Shown here: positions 13,064 to 24,106 of the stretch, one piece after another
How the letters are laid out: every line of letters starts with the position of its first letter
How positions within the stretch are numbered: position 1 is the first letter of the stretch
Source of the DNA: Klebsormidium nitens
Lineage: Eukaryota; Streptophyta; Klebsormidiophyceae; Klebsormidiales; Klebsormidiaceae
Length of the DNA stretch: 64,000 bases
Direction of reading: 5' to 3'
Assembly (NCBI GenBank): GCA_000708835.1
Contig: DF237094.1
Location: 62,001 to 126,000 of the forward strand
The notes under the pieces: model-generated
Told to the model about the DNA's origin: nothing
Seen by the model: only the letters and a program-made list of their open reading frames with translations
Databases searched by the model: none
Program-made: the position numbers and the translations under genes

Positions 13064-14099
13064 TCAATGCTCTGTTGACGCCTGCTTCTGCAACCGTCTC
13101 TGCTTGCGCAACTTGTAACGCTCCTTGTCAGCAGCGCTTGAACATAAACGACATACATATCCGAGCCCATCCGGTGTTTTTGACGTCACCGTAAAACTCG
13201 CACGCTTGTTTCTGCTCGCCGCAGGCAATACACTTCTTTGCTTCCCTTGGAAGGTAAACTTGCGCACTCCGCCTTTTCTGTCTGATATGCGCCAACCTCT
13301 TGTTGTCGCAACTTTTGCAACAACTTTGACGCCCAACTGGACTCCTTGGATGTACACTGAACTGATCGGCATCTTTAACCTCGTCGCAGTGGTGGCAACG
13401 CAATGGCTGATCTGTCGGCATCCACCGTGGCCGAGCAGCATTCAATGCAGAGAGACAGGCTCTGCAGCAAGGTCCCGTCCGATCCTTGCTCCTAGCATTC
13501 CTTGGGAAATCTCTTAGTTCCTTAGTGAGCCCACACTTCTTACAAGCCTTAGCCCTCTCCCACGCCTCTGTCACACTCATTCCCAGGTGATGCAGCTCTT
13601 TCTGCGCGCACTTTGCCTGCAAGAGAGCCAAGCACGCTCGGCACACGTCAATCCGCCCGTCCATACTCGTAACTGTCTTTTCAAAGTCTACTATTGGCTT
13701 GGAATGCTGACAGTCAGGACATGTTTTCACCTGGGTTTCCAACGTACTTCCTGTGCTTCTAGCAGGTTCTGGCCCGGGTACTGTGCTGGCCCCCGTTGCC
13801 ACCGCTTGCACCCGTCTCTGGACCAATTGCCCCCTAGATTTTGCAGGCAACGGACGGCCCCCATCAGCTGACGTACTAAAGCTCAGAGTCAAACTCTGTC
13901 CACTGCCGAAAAAGGGGGTTTCACATCTCACAATCCTGCAAAACGGTAGCTGCTGATTAGCATGGATCCTTGATAGAACATCGCGCGTGGGCGCCACACT
14001 TTGGACCGCTGCATGCTGCACACCACCCCCCGACCTCCACACCTTTCTTGCCCAACCACATGCTTCGGCTTTCAGGTGAATCCCAGACGTGGTCGCCAT
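13064..14099 (-). pseudogene. Zinc-ribbon repeat protein, copy 1 (frameshifted)
   Basis: From ATG at 14099 the frame encodes a Ser/Ala-rich N-terminus like an organelle presequence. Zinc-ribbon modules of the form CxxC, 20-24 residues, CxxC follow: CPDC...CRAC, CKKC...CRAC, CHHC...CKSC and CIAC.... In the fourth module the frame breaks: the reading frame stops at 13128, while the rest of the module (YVCRLCSS, then a Lys/Arg-rich tail) continues in the next frame to 13064. Comparison with the intact copy at 25454-26506 shows that the two parts belong together, so a one-base indel lies near 13160-13190. It is single-exon like its paralogs. Such ribbons occur beside HNH/endonuclease VII-type nuclease domains, but no nuclease core is visible, so function is unknown. 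Confidence 0.7.
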
Positions 14100-14569
14100 T
14101 TCAGCAGAGGAGGCGCTTGATATGACTAGCACGCACTCTCACTTGACGTTGAAGAAAATGTGTGGAAATTCTGCCACATTGCAGAGTGACTGTGAAGCTC
14201 GTCTATTAATACTATGGATCTAGCTGCTCGATCGAGCTAGGGGAATCACACTTCAAAACCCGTAAACCCGGGAGGTGAATGCGGCCGCGCGGAGCCCCGC
14301 GCTGGTTAGTCAATCGCCGCGGCCGCTGCGCCTAGAACCTCGGAATCACTGCACTTAATTAAAACTTTCAAACTCTAATAATTGCATCTCGTTCGTCCTT
14401 GATACAGTAAGATTAAGTAGGCCCGACGCTGATTTCGGTCAAATCAGGACAAGGAAGAGAGCCGTCTGACTGAACAACACGGCGCGCCCTAATAACCGTG
14501 ACAGCCCGTCTTCGCTTGGGTTTTGCACTAGCTGAGCCCGCCGAGCGTGTCAGCACATATATCGCAAGC

Positions 14570-17500
14570 ATGATGGTCCCATTCAATGCGCGGCTCTGAT
14601 TCAGGCAGAAGACATGGGTGCCAGCAGGTAGGATATGTAACTCTCATTGATACCTGATGCCCACCTGATGTCCCGTGAAATGGCTTGAACAATAAAACGG
14701 CAGGAGAGAATGTCGCTTTCTGCGCTTTTTCCCTGAAGCCAGCAGGTTAAATTTGTTCTATGACTTATAGTGTGCGATCAGATTTTCAGGGACGTACTAG
14801 GTCTGCAAAACATCAGTCAAGTGCTTTATGATAGTCTTGTCTCTTGTCATGTGTGGATTGACTGCGCCGTTTTCGTTTGCTTCTACTGTTACATTAGGTT
14901 TCTGCTCAGTGGTTTAGAAGAGTGCCAGTACTAGTCACTTGGACAAAAGCCTGCTGGAAAGAACCCATTAATCCGCGAAGTCGAGCCCACTGTTCAGCGA
15001 TACACTTTTGAACGTTAGTACAATCAGGCTCTGAGTTGCACTCAATGACCCTGATTCTGTTTCAGATCACTGGGTTCGCGCGTAGAGGTCTTTTGGAGTG
15101 AGCGGCAGCCGGCGCAGCAATGAAAGAACGTCCACGTAGTTCTCAGTCTAGCAAGAGGGGAGCAGGAGGACCAGATTCTGTAGGACTTCCATCACTTTGT
15201 ACATCTCCCACCAGGTTGCGCGTCTTCCACTGAAGGATGTAATCAAGCTCGAAGCAAGCCTTTCAAAATGTCTAAATATTTTTATCAAAGCCTTGCAGAC
15301 CTTTTTGTACCGAAGATTCATCAATACACAAAACTAGGTACCATTGAGGATCCTACAGCAGATGGCTCGACGTAGCAAGGTAATTTAGGACCTGCGATTG
15401 CTGTATTCCGATGGTCCCCGTTTCAGTGGGCTGACTCCATTCTCACGTCAAAGTGGCTCTAGCTAGCTGTATAGCCCAACACTTGAAGAATCTCAGTTGT
15501 TGAGCAATGTTCCGGCCTCTTTTTCAGGCTGACGGAGTATACAATGGCCTTCCAATTCGCACAGAAAGGGTTCCAAAAGCAGATTGAGTCTGGGGTGCAA
15601 CTGGAGGAGCCCTTCCACACGGGCATCCACATGACCGTCGACGAGTTCTGCCGTTGGTAGACAGCCAGACCGACTCGCGAAAACGTTGTTTGGCTGCACC
15701 ATGGGGAGGTGCTCATACTGGGGAGCTGGGACAGCCCGGTGCATCTGGTTGTTAGGAGGGCCGCTTTGGTGCTGATGAGCTCGGCGATCCGCAGACGTGA
15801 GCAGTGGAAGACGGCTGCAGCCCAAGCATGGTCGTTTTGTTTTTTGAGCTTGGCGACTCGGCGAGGTGACGCCAGTGGCAGCCAGAGAGAGGCGACCAGG
15901 GAATTGAACTCGAAGAGCCAATCGTTTTCGAGACAGGATGTAGTGGAGAGATCCACATAGGCGAATTTAGTTGCAGTGCTCTTTAAAACTTAAGTGCAAG
16001 CTCGGCGCAAGCCTCGGGGAGACTCACTGTGCTTGGAAACGGCCTGTGGTTGCTTGCTTCTTGACTGCGTTATCGAACGGACGCACATCATGAGCTTGGC
16101 CAAGATAAATCTTTGTTGGAGGAGCGGAACCGTCGAGCGGCTCCAGCTTGATCTGCTTGAGCTCGTCGGGAAAAGAGCTGCAAGATGAAGTCCCTACTTT
16201 CGTCCGAAATGATACGAGAATGGAGGCAAGTACTGCTCTCAGTCAATATGCTAATATGCTTATATGTATGCGGCTCGCTTATTTTGTGCAGTGGCAGCAG
16301 AGCCGCTCGGGGAGATGCCACTACGCGACTTCAGGGGTCAATTCCGCGCCGCCTCCGGTTGCTAGGAATACTCTTTGGCTGCGTGCCACCTGTCCTGGAA
16401 CCATAAAGAACGTGCAACTCCCAAAATCGCCCTGCACGCCTTCGAGCCGTGGGCAAGCTTTCATGCAGTTTGTCGGCCTTCGGTGAGTTTTTGACGTTTG
16501 CGCTGACGCTTTGAAAAAGATTGGAGGGTTTTACTGATCCCTCGTGAGTTGTGCATAAAACGAGAGAGAATCTCACAAGTGCAGACGCGCTGTGACGTGG
16601 GCTTGGACGTCCTACAGCCTTTTGAAATTTACCCTGATGATACTGATTCTCAGTGTTTGAAATCGTTCCAATTCTGCTTGACGCGTTTTGGCCGTTAAAT
16701 GATTGGACAATCCGATGCCCGCAGAAACGAGTCTAGAAGTTGTCATTCCGTTTGTGGCAAATACGAAAAGCCATGTTCGGTCATGAGATTGCGCCTTGCG
16801 TGCTCAGAGAGCGAGCTCGCTCTCAGCGCCTATCTACCCAGATGCTAAGCGAAATTGCCTTTCACTACTATCTCGATCTCCCTTCACTACTATCTCGACT
16901 TTCTTCTCTTATTCGATTGATTTAGGAGAAGCCTCCTGGTTGTAACTTTTACATCACTGATTCGGGACGTCGCCTCGATGTCCCTCAAGATCAGCCGTTG
17001 GGCGGAGCTCCCCGATTTCAGTGCTACGAGCCTCTCTCTTTGATTTGCAGGATTTTGGAGGAGTTTCATGATTGCAACATCTTTCTGGGCTTCTCTCCGA
17101 GCCCTACCTCTGTCCAGGCGTTTACCATGTGGCGCGACCCCGCAGATCCGAACGCGGCAGCGGTCGTGCAAAGCGAGATAGTCACGGTGGGTGATAAACT
17201 GTCTATTCCCCTGGCGGTCATCTTTCAGGGGAGGGAGAATATCCCGAGCAATTGCAGGTGAGCACAAATCCGGCCAATGTAACTCGGGGGCAACTCTGAC
17301 TTGACAGTTGTATCGCGGAAGACAAGCGCCTGGGGACGGGTGGTGTTGATATGGTGTCTAAGGCGGCTTACCTGGTAAGTACGAAATGCGAAGCACATGA
17401 CTGGGTTGCAAATCCGGGTTCACTTTTACTTTTTTCTTGTTCGTGGGGTTTTAGAGTTTGTCACCTGAAAGAGTTGTGTCACTCAGAATTCACCAATCAT

Positions 17501-17860
17501 GGCAGTACATGAGCACATAGTTTAGAACGGGCCCTCAGTTCATGCCGCAGTGCTGGATACGATTCGTCCTGACTACCTACAAAACCTAGCAAGTATTCTC
17601 CCAAGTGAAGTTGAACCCAAAACTGCGGCCAAGACACTCGGTTTGAAACGGCAGAATTGTTGTTCTCGGGCGTCTCAGGTTTGGTATTGCTGCCGGGCCT
17701 CATCTGACATTGCGAACGCAAAACTTATTGGCAATTCCTTGATGTGATCATACAGGCAAGTGCCAATCGGAATGTGAGATTGGACCTGGAACTGGCCCAC
17801 ATAATCTATTTAGAAAGGCTCGGGTACTACGAGAACGGATTTCCACCCGAGTAGTAGAGA
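14570..17860 (+). pseudogene. Gene B copy 2: duplicate with several nonsense and frame lesions
   Basis: Exons match copy 1: 14570-14627, 15528 to about 15790, 16292 to about 16482, 17051-17257, a decayed piece near 17500-17740, and a terminal exon from about 17757 ending YYENGFPPE-stop. The lesions are a one-base loss after the start codon (near 14580), TAG at 15658-15660 where copy 1 has CAG (Gln), and TAG at 16363-16365 in exon 3. The TGA that kills copy 1 is TGG here (15727-15729), so the two copies carry different inactivating changes. The terminal exon is in better shape than in copy 1. Function is unknown. Confidence 0.65.
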
Positions 17861-19060
17861 GCACTCTTAAGTACGATCAGAAGTGGACGTTCCCTGCTTT
17901 TTGCGCCGGCCGGCGTGTATCATTCTCGTGAGCGTGCGCTCGTAATTAGCTCTTAGCGTTTAAAGTACATGTTCGACTTCAAGATTACGTATACGTGCAT
18001 GGAAGGCTCACATAGAGTCTGCAAAGGACATGCACTGCATCGTCAGTTGCTTGGCGCATGCCGCATAATGCATCGGCGCGAGCTAGCCACTATCAAAGCT
18101 ATACGCGCCACTTATTGTATTCGCAAGAGCGTCCGACCAATATCACTGTTCAACGCATGCCAGGTTATGAACGTACCCAATAGACTGTGCATTTGATCAT
18201 GAGCGTTGAGCTTGACCTTTTGAATCTATTGACGTGCTCTACTAGGCTACCACATGCCCGGGCCAATTTCGTGAAAGTCCACACGAAGGCCCATGAATTG
18301 GCTAATCATGTCAAAGTTGCATAAAAATCGAAGTCAGAACGAAAACGACTTTTTAAAAGCTGCTATTGAACATGCAACGCCCCGTTGTATCATCATACTG
18401 AAGAATGCTCAATGGATTGAAAATGATCTGCAATTCGCAACCGTGGCCTTTTCAGTTGCCTACCGATGTCCTGGCCTACTGATGTCCTGGATTCAATCCC
18501 ACTACGCCCCACGTGCTCCAGCCCATTGATATTGCGATGCTAGCGGGAGAGCGCTCTCCTTCAATATCAATACAGTCGATCTCCCTCGGCCAAGAACATT
18601 CGCTCAGGACTTACAATTTGAATGTTGTTTTGGTCCACCTAGGCTACCGAGCCTGCAATATAAAAGGAAGGGTATGAGCACGCTTCCGTGTTCTTGGGTT
18701 GCCGACAATTGACGATCAACGAAGCCCATCGAAACGGATGACTATTGCGAAATTCAACCAGATGGTAGGACAAAATATGCTGCCGGCTTCATGGGTCTCC
18801 CAATGGGGTTTCGCCGGGGAACGAAAAGGTACTGCCGGAGCTCTTCCCCGCGAGCTGTTGTCGATTTGCCACCCGCCCAATTGTCTGCTCTACACATTTT
18901 GGACCGCAACTGAGATTTAGTGCCTGACAAGTCTGCAAACGTGTCCACTGTCACCCTCAAGGACTTTGACGAGAAAAAGTTCCGAGCGAACGAGTCGAGT
19001 TAGGTGAGAGGACGCACAAAAAACGTGCAGGGTGCCACTGGCGCAGCGCATTGAACTGAC
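17861..19060. other. No gene recognised
   Basis: The stretch between gene B copy 2 and FDH relic 2 holds only short open frames without recognisable motifs. A plus-strand frame at 18699-18920 and its antisense partner are both unconvincing. Confidence 0.45.
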
Positions 19061-19885
19061 CTGAACTCCGAGCGCGAATCAGAGACATATGGAGGGTCGT
19101 GGCGTAGTTGAGCAGGGGATGCGTTCGTTCCGCTTGGCCCCGGGTAAACTGCGAAGAAAGAGTGGACACATCAGAGACAGCGCTGCGAGCTAATTGATTT
19201 GCAACAGTATAATCGTTTCGTATAACTGCTAGCACTGTCAAAGCGTGTGCATGTAGCTGCAGACTTCAGTATAATGGCAGTAAGATCTCCAGCGCCGTGT
19301 TACGAATCTGCTGCCAGCGCACAACGATTTGAATGATTGCGCACTAGCACCACGTCGGAATGAAGCATGGGAATGCTGCTCACGAAAGGCGCGGCAGATT
19401 TAAGAGGAAGAAAAGGTTGGACATAAGCGCGCAAAGAAAACCGTCAAGATCACGTTTGCCTGTGTGTACAACCGGAAATACATGTCGCTACTCCAGTGTT
19501 TGTCGGAAGGGTCCGATGTAGGCAGCGACCACAAGAGCACACGTCCTGCTTCTTGGTCGCCGAGATCCGCGCTCCACAAAAAGTACAGATTGTCTTCTTC
19601 ACCGTTCTGCAATTGGCTCGGGCAAAGATTGACTCGAACAGGCAGACTTCCTTCATCACACAAACAGCGCGCTATCTTGGGCGGCATGTAGAGTTTCTGG
19701 GCGGTTCACGAACGGTACGTACCTCGGGGTGGCGGCTGCGGTGTGCGACGGCCCCGCTGTTGCCGGTGCGGTGGCCGCTCTGAGCGCCTCCCAGGTCACG
19801 ATTGTCGCCCACACGCGATGATTGCCAGGAATGCCCGCTTTCCCCTTCTTGGCCAGCTCGTATGTGTCGCCTCATGCTCCTGTAG
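19061..19885 (-). pseudogene. Formate dehydrogenase relic 2 (exons 7 and 8)
   Basis: Two FDH exons are recognisable on the minus strand. Exon 8 lies at about 19061-19140, beginning after CTGACCTGAA as in FDH1/FDH2. Exon 7 lies at about 19723-19880, after ACGGTACGTACC and containing GGTGGCCGCTCTGAGCGCCTC and TTCTTGGCCAGCTCGT, matching 30219-30385 and 37332-37498. The gap between them (about 580 bases) equals the intron length in FDH1 (597). Both exons are full of substitutions and indels and have no open frame. Other exons were not found. Confidence 0.75.
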
Positions 19886-21037
19886 TAGACAACAACAACT
19901 TTAGATAGTAGCCCGGATCTGCTGAACAGTCAATTCTGTTCATCACAAGAGCGCGTGTTGAGGTTGGCTGTTACTTTTATGGGATCGAAGTGATTTTGGA
20001 AAAGTTGGATGCGGAGGCACGCATAAGCGTGCATAGTGGAGTGATATGGCGTTTCGCTTCCCGCTTTAGCAGTCTGCCCCAGGTGACAACAACATCTTGA
20101 GTTCTCAACGTACATCAAACCCTGGCAGCCTGATCTTCAAACACGTACAAGGAGCGTGCTCGCGCTTACCTTGTGCAGGCCAACAGCAGTGGCCTTCCGC
20201 GCGCGCTAGGGTCCTGTGCGAGGTGCGTCAGCGTGGGATGCACGTGCACCGCATACCCGTTGTGCGGACGTCACCATGGCCACGCCCGGCAAGATCCATG
20301 CACACACCTGCGGCAAACCGGAAGCCAAGCTCTTAGCAGCTCTTCCGGCACAGTCCAAAGGCATCTTTATTGAGCTTCACCAGTGCACGGCAGGAAAGTT
20401 TGGTGCTTTGCATGAAACGACCTCAAGGTGGGTACGTAGGCAGAGGGGGCAATGCCTATTGGGTTCGACGAGAGTACTCTAAATCAATCCGCATCGTAAC
20501 ACTGAAGCCGTGGACACTGAAGCCCCGCTTTCGTCGCTTTGACGGATCCAACCGTTACAATGTCGACTGGCAACCGCAAGACAGAACGAACAAGACGCTA
20601 ACCACCGAACCGGCCTTATAAAGTGCGGCGTACGCTGGGACGGCAATGTCCTGACAGAATCCTGACGAGCTTTTCGCACCCCGACTTCGCTGAGGTACGG
20701 CCCTGTGAACATGGTGACAACGTCTCTGCCGAGCCGACGGACAGCGCCGGGACAGAACGGAAAGAGCAGCCCCGGAAAGGAAGGCGTTACCGGGCGGGCC
20801 GCGCTTACTTGTCGGATGGCGTCGCTGGGCCTTTCTGGCCATGCTCTAGTGAGCGTCCGCAGCACCCTGCAGCTCCTCTTTGCTGATCGCCTGCAAAGGA
20901 AGGTAGAACGGATTCAAGATCCGAACCCGACCCACAATTTCCAAACGTTCAACGACTTTTTGAAGGCAACTTGAGATCCATTTCAATTGTGCGGTGCGAT
21001 GCACAGATTGGCATGCACTTTACGAGAGTTTGCAGGT
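19886..21037. other. No assigned gene; possible first exon at 20276-20429 (+)
   Basis: A plus-strand open stretch starts with ATG in good context (TCACCATGG) at 20276 and runs about 51 codons to a plausible donor (CTCAAG|GTGGGT) at about 20429. It begins MATPGKIHAHTC and is not recognised. No convincing following exon was found. The rest shows nothing clear. Confidence 0.25.
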
Positions 21038-21598
21038 CTACAAGCAAGGTAGATCTTTGACTGGTTGGTTGCGGACGTTTGGAGCGATCAAGGACAATCG
21101 GAATCCGCTCATGACGCCAAACTCACTTGAAACAAGCGCTACGCAAACGTGGCCGCAGGACCAACACAGGCTGGTTGCGTGACAACTTGGCTGACTCACG
21201 AGTTCGTTTAGGGCACGGATTCTGGGAGCCTTCTGCATGCTCACCTTCCAGAGCATCTCACTGAAGGGCCGTGCGAGATGGAGAGCTTGAGTAGTCTCGG
21301 CAGCGCTCAGAGCCTGTACAGCAAGACGGGAGTTACAGTCCTCAACGTCGACGAATTGAAGACCAATCCAATGTAAAGTCACGTTGGCTCGAACGACCCT
21401 GTCACCTAAACGGCAGCTCATGTTGTCACTGTTCGTCACAAACTGTGCTGTCCAAGGTTGGCTCTTGTCTCTAGGAGCTCGAATCAATATCACCGTCCTT
21501 ACAGAAGACTCCTCAAAGCGAGTCACGGTGGGATGCCAAGTCTCCGCTTTGCAGTTTCCAAGCAGGAACACAAACAGAAAACTCAAACCATTCTCCAT
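21038..21598 (-). CDS. Possible small secreted protein, unrecognised
   Basis: From ATG at 21598 the frame is open for 186 codons. The N-terminus (MENGLSFLFVFLLGNCKAE) looks like a secretory signal with a hydrophobic core and a small residue before the likely cut. A potential N-glycosylation site (NVT) and a few Cys follow. A good donor (AACGAACTC|GTGAGT) near 21203 suggests the true exon may end there, leaving about 132 codons plus unknown later exons. The open frame continues upstream without ATG to 21664. No family is recognised, and a chance open frame remains possible. Confidence 0.3.
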   Translation of the reverse strand: MENGLSFLFVFLLGNCKAETWHPTVTRFEESSVRTVILIRAPRDKSQPWTAQFVTNSDNMSCRLGDRVVRANVTLHWIGLQFVDVEDCNSRLAVQALSAAETTQALHLARPFSEMLWKVSMQKAPRIRALNELVSQPSCHATSLCWSCGHVCVALVSSEFGVMSGFRLSLIAPNVRNQPVKDLPCL

Positions 21599-21599
21599 G

Positions 21600-23011
21600 A
21601 TCGAGACGATGCTGTCTTCATGAGCTGCCACGAGGTCAATAACAGCGGAACGACCGAACCACAAAATCTGAATCTATTTGTGCAGGCCGTTGGAAAAAAT
21701 GAGGGCACTGACTGTACTCCCTCAGGAACACACGAAGTAAACGGTTGACCACAATAATGAACCAGCCTCTAAGCATATCACGCACCCCACGATATGCGTA
21801 GGGTCAACATCTCGAACCCACTCCGATCAAACTGGAGGCTGAGAGTAAGTCTTCGCTTTGTCTCTCCTCGGGGCTGACGGCTTACATTCCCGTCGGCACG
21901 AGCTGTTGTGTTGCAGGCCGTCCAAATGGTGAAATCGTATGTGCCCGGCTGACAAACTGGTTGTTCCAATCCTCCCTCCTGCCAATCAGAAGAAAGCCAT
22001 TATTAGGAGGATTGAATTCGCAGCGGTTAGCTTAGGAACTTTTCTCCTTAGCCTAGTGGGCTGAGAGCTTCCCTACATCTGATTTGCAATAAGAGTTCAG
22101 CCAGGCCGAAAAAACTCCCTTGAAAGTCGTGACCTGAAAGGCAATCCTGTGCTTGTCATGATTTCGAAGTCCCACGACTATTAGCCCACTCTGCTTTGCT
22201 TAACTACTGAAGATTCACTTTGCACTCAGATGAAAGACCGATTCGTCACAGAAGATCAATGCATCATTTGTCCGAAATCAGGTCAGCGTCAGGACCGAAA
22301 CCCACGCCCTTGCTGGAAGGGCGCAAGCTCAGAGCTTCTATCAAGTCATTTGACAATGGGCCCCATGTTAATGAAGAGAGGCGTCCCGGCTCAGAAGGGG
22401 CTGGCGAGACGAGAAATGACAGAAGTTGTCGCTCACGTTTACGTCGGCATTGGCCTCTCAAGCGCTTTTGACTTGCCGCTTATTCACTCACACATGCAAC
22501 GGGACAGTGGCCGTCACAGATCAAAAACACAATTGGATGGAAAGACCAGATCTCAATCCTCAGTCAATGTACTGCGTAAACATAAGCGCCAGAAATTGTA
22601 TCTGGACTCTAAAGTTTTCAAAAGAGCTTGATCAAGAGAAAAGCAAGCAGCTTTCATCGTGAACGGGGCAAGGTTCGAACCAACTGCCACCGTTCTCTAC
22701 GCCCTTTCCTCCCAAAGTGTACAAAGTCAAAAGTTAAGCTAAGCTTTGAGAAAGCAGGTATGATAGGTTTCCTACTCACCTGAAACACCATGATGACGGT
22801 AGAGTCCAGGATAAACCATGGAAGCCCTTTTGAAGAGCGCTGTGCTTTTGACGTATTCCACTCTCGACTCCGTTTCGCAATAGCCCAAACCTGGCAGCTA
22901 GACTGCTGTTGCTGGCCTCAAAAATAGGCCCACACTCAGCACAGGCGCTTTCTTGTTCCGCCGGCCAGGCCCGGAAAGTGTTGGAGAAGCAAATGAGGCC
23001 GTGGCAAAAGA
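21600..23011. other. No gene recognised
   Basis: This stretch holds only short open frames. A 133-codon plus-strand frame at 22230-22631 overlaps two other open frames and shows no domain. The sequence GGTTCGAACC near 22674 resembles a tRNA T-loop but has no tRNA around it. Confidence 0.4.
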
Positions 23012-24106
23012 CTACTGTGACAAGGAAGCACTGTGTAAAGCAAGAGAGCCCAGGCTCTCAACGTCATTGCTCTTCTGAGGCTCGCCTGTTGCACCCCTTT
23101 TCTGTTTGCTCATCTCATAACGCTTCTTCTCACATGACTTACATGCGGTGTCCAACCCATCGATTGCTCCATTTTGAGCATAGAAGTCGCACGCTGGTTT
23201 ATGCTTGCCGCAGGCACTACATTTCTTCGTTTCCCTCAAAAGGTAAATCCGTGTTTCTCGCCTTATTTGTCGTGTCTGCTTTCTAGCTTCAACCGTGCAA
23301 CGCTTGCAAATCCCAGCACGCCCACTTGGATTTCGTGCGCCTGAGGAGAAATGAGTGGAAGCTTTGATCTCCCCACACCACTTGCACTGCAGTGGCTGGT
23401 CTGTTGGAACCGACTGGGGCCGAGCAGCATCCAACAGGGAGACGCAGGCCCTACAGGAAGTGCGCGTCTGGTCTTTGCCATAAGAATCCCTTGCAAAATC
23501 TCGGAGTTCCTTTTTGAGCCCACATTTCTTACAAGTCTTAGCCCTCTCCCATGCTTCCGTCACGCTCAATCCCAGGTGATGCAACTCTTTCTGCGCACTG
23601 CTCATCCGCAGGACAGCCAAGCACGCTCGGCACACATCTGTCCGCCCATCCATACTTGTCACTGTCTTTTCAAAATCTACCGTGAGCTTCGAATGCTGAC
23701 ACGCTGGGCACAATTTGACTTGGGTTTCCAGCGTACATCCTGTCTGTCCTGTGATTCTGGCTGTTTCTGCGTTGGGCACTTCACTGGCCCCCTCCCCCCC
23801 AGCTTGCGCCCATCTTTGAGTCAACTGTCCACCTGAGCTTGTGGCCGCAAAAGGAAAGGATTGGCCCGCATCAGCCGCCGTCGCAAACCTTAGAATTGCA
23901 CCCCGTCCACCACCCAAGAAAAACGGTGTACAATTCCCAATGCTACCGAACGGAATCTGCCAAATCGCTCCGCTCTCTTTGATGACAGCGCACATGGGCT
24001 GTGCATTTGGCGCTGCTGCGCCTCAAACACCACCGCCCGAAACCCACAGCTTTCTTGCCCACCCAGCGACTTTGGCTTTGATGTGCATACCAAATGCGGA
24101 TGCCAT
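23012..24106 (-). pseudogene. Zinc-ribbon repeat protein, copy 2 (early nonsense codon)
   Basis: The ancestral ATG is at 24106: the encoded start (MASAFGMHIKAKVAGWARK) matches the starts of copies 1 and 3. Codon 28 is TGA (24023-24025), where copy 1 has Gln. After it the frame is open for 327 codons to 23012, and four zinc-ribbon modules are intact: CPAC...CRAC, CKKC...CRAC, CKWC...CKRC and CSAC...CKSC. A shorter product starting at the ATG at 23995 is possible, but it would lack the presequence-like N-terminus. The gene lies in unit 2 of the tandem duplication and faces the intact inverted copy 3. Confidence 0.7.

Larger units (their letters stand above)
5495..14099. repeat. Tandem segmental duplication, unit 1
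   Basis: This unit contains gene B copy 1, a formate dehydrogenase relic and zinc-ribbon copy 1, in that order and orientation. The same series recurs in 14215-24106. Direct similarity is easy to follow across the gene B parts (upstream region, exons and some introns) and across the zinc-ribbon parts. Between them only the FDH relics are recognisably shared, so the spacers have diverged or been rearranged. Confidence 0.7.
14215..24106. repeat. Tandem segmental duplication, unit 2
   Basis: This is the second unit, in direct orientation to 5495-14099, with gene B copy 2, FDH relic 2 and zinc-ribbon copy 2 in the same order. It starts about 115 bases after unit 1 ends. It is about 1.3 kb longer, mostly between the FDH relic and the zinc-ribbon gene. 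Confidence 0.7.

Noticed and set aside
22674-22684. tRNA T-loop-like GGTTCGAACC
   Set aside because: The flanking bases do not form the T stem, and no D arm, anticodon arm or acceptor stem is present.
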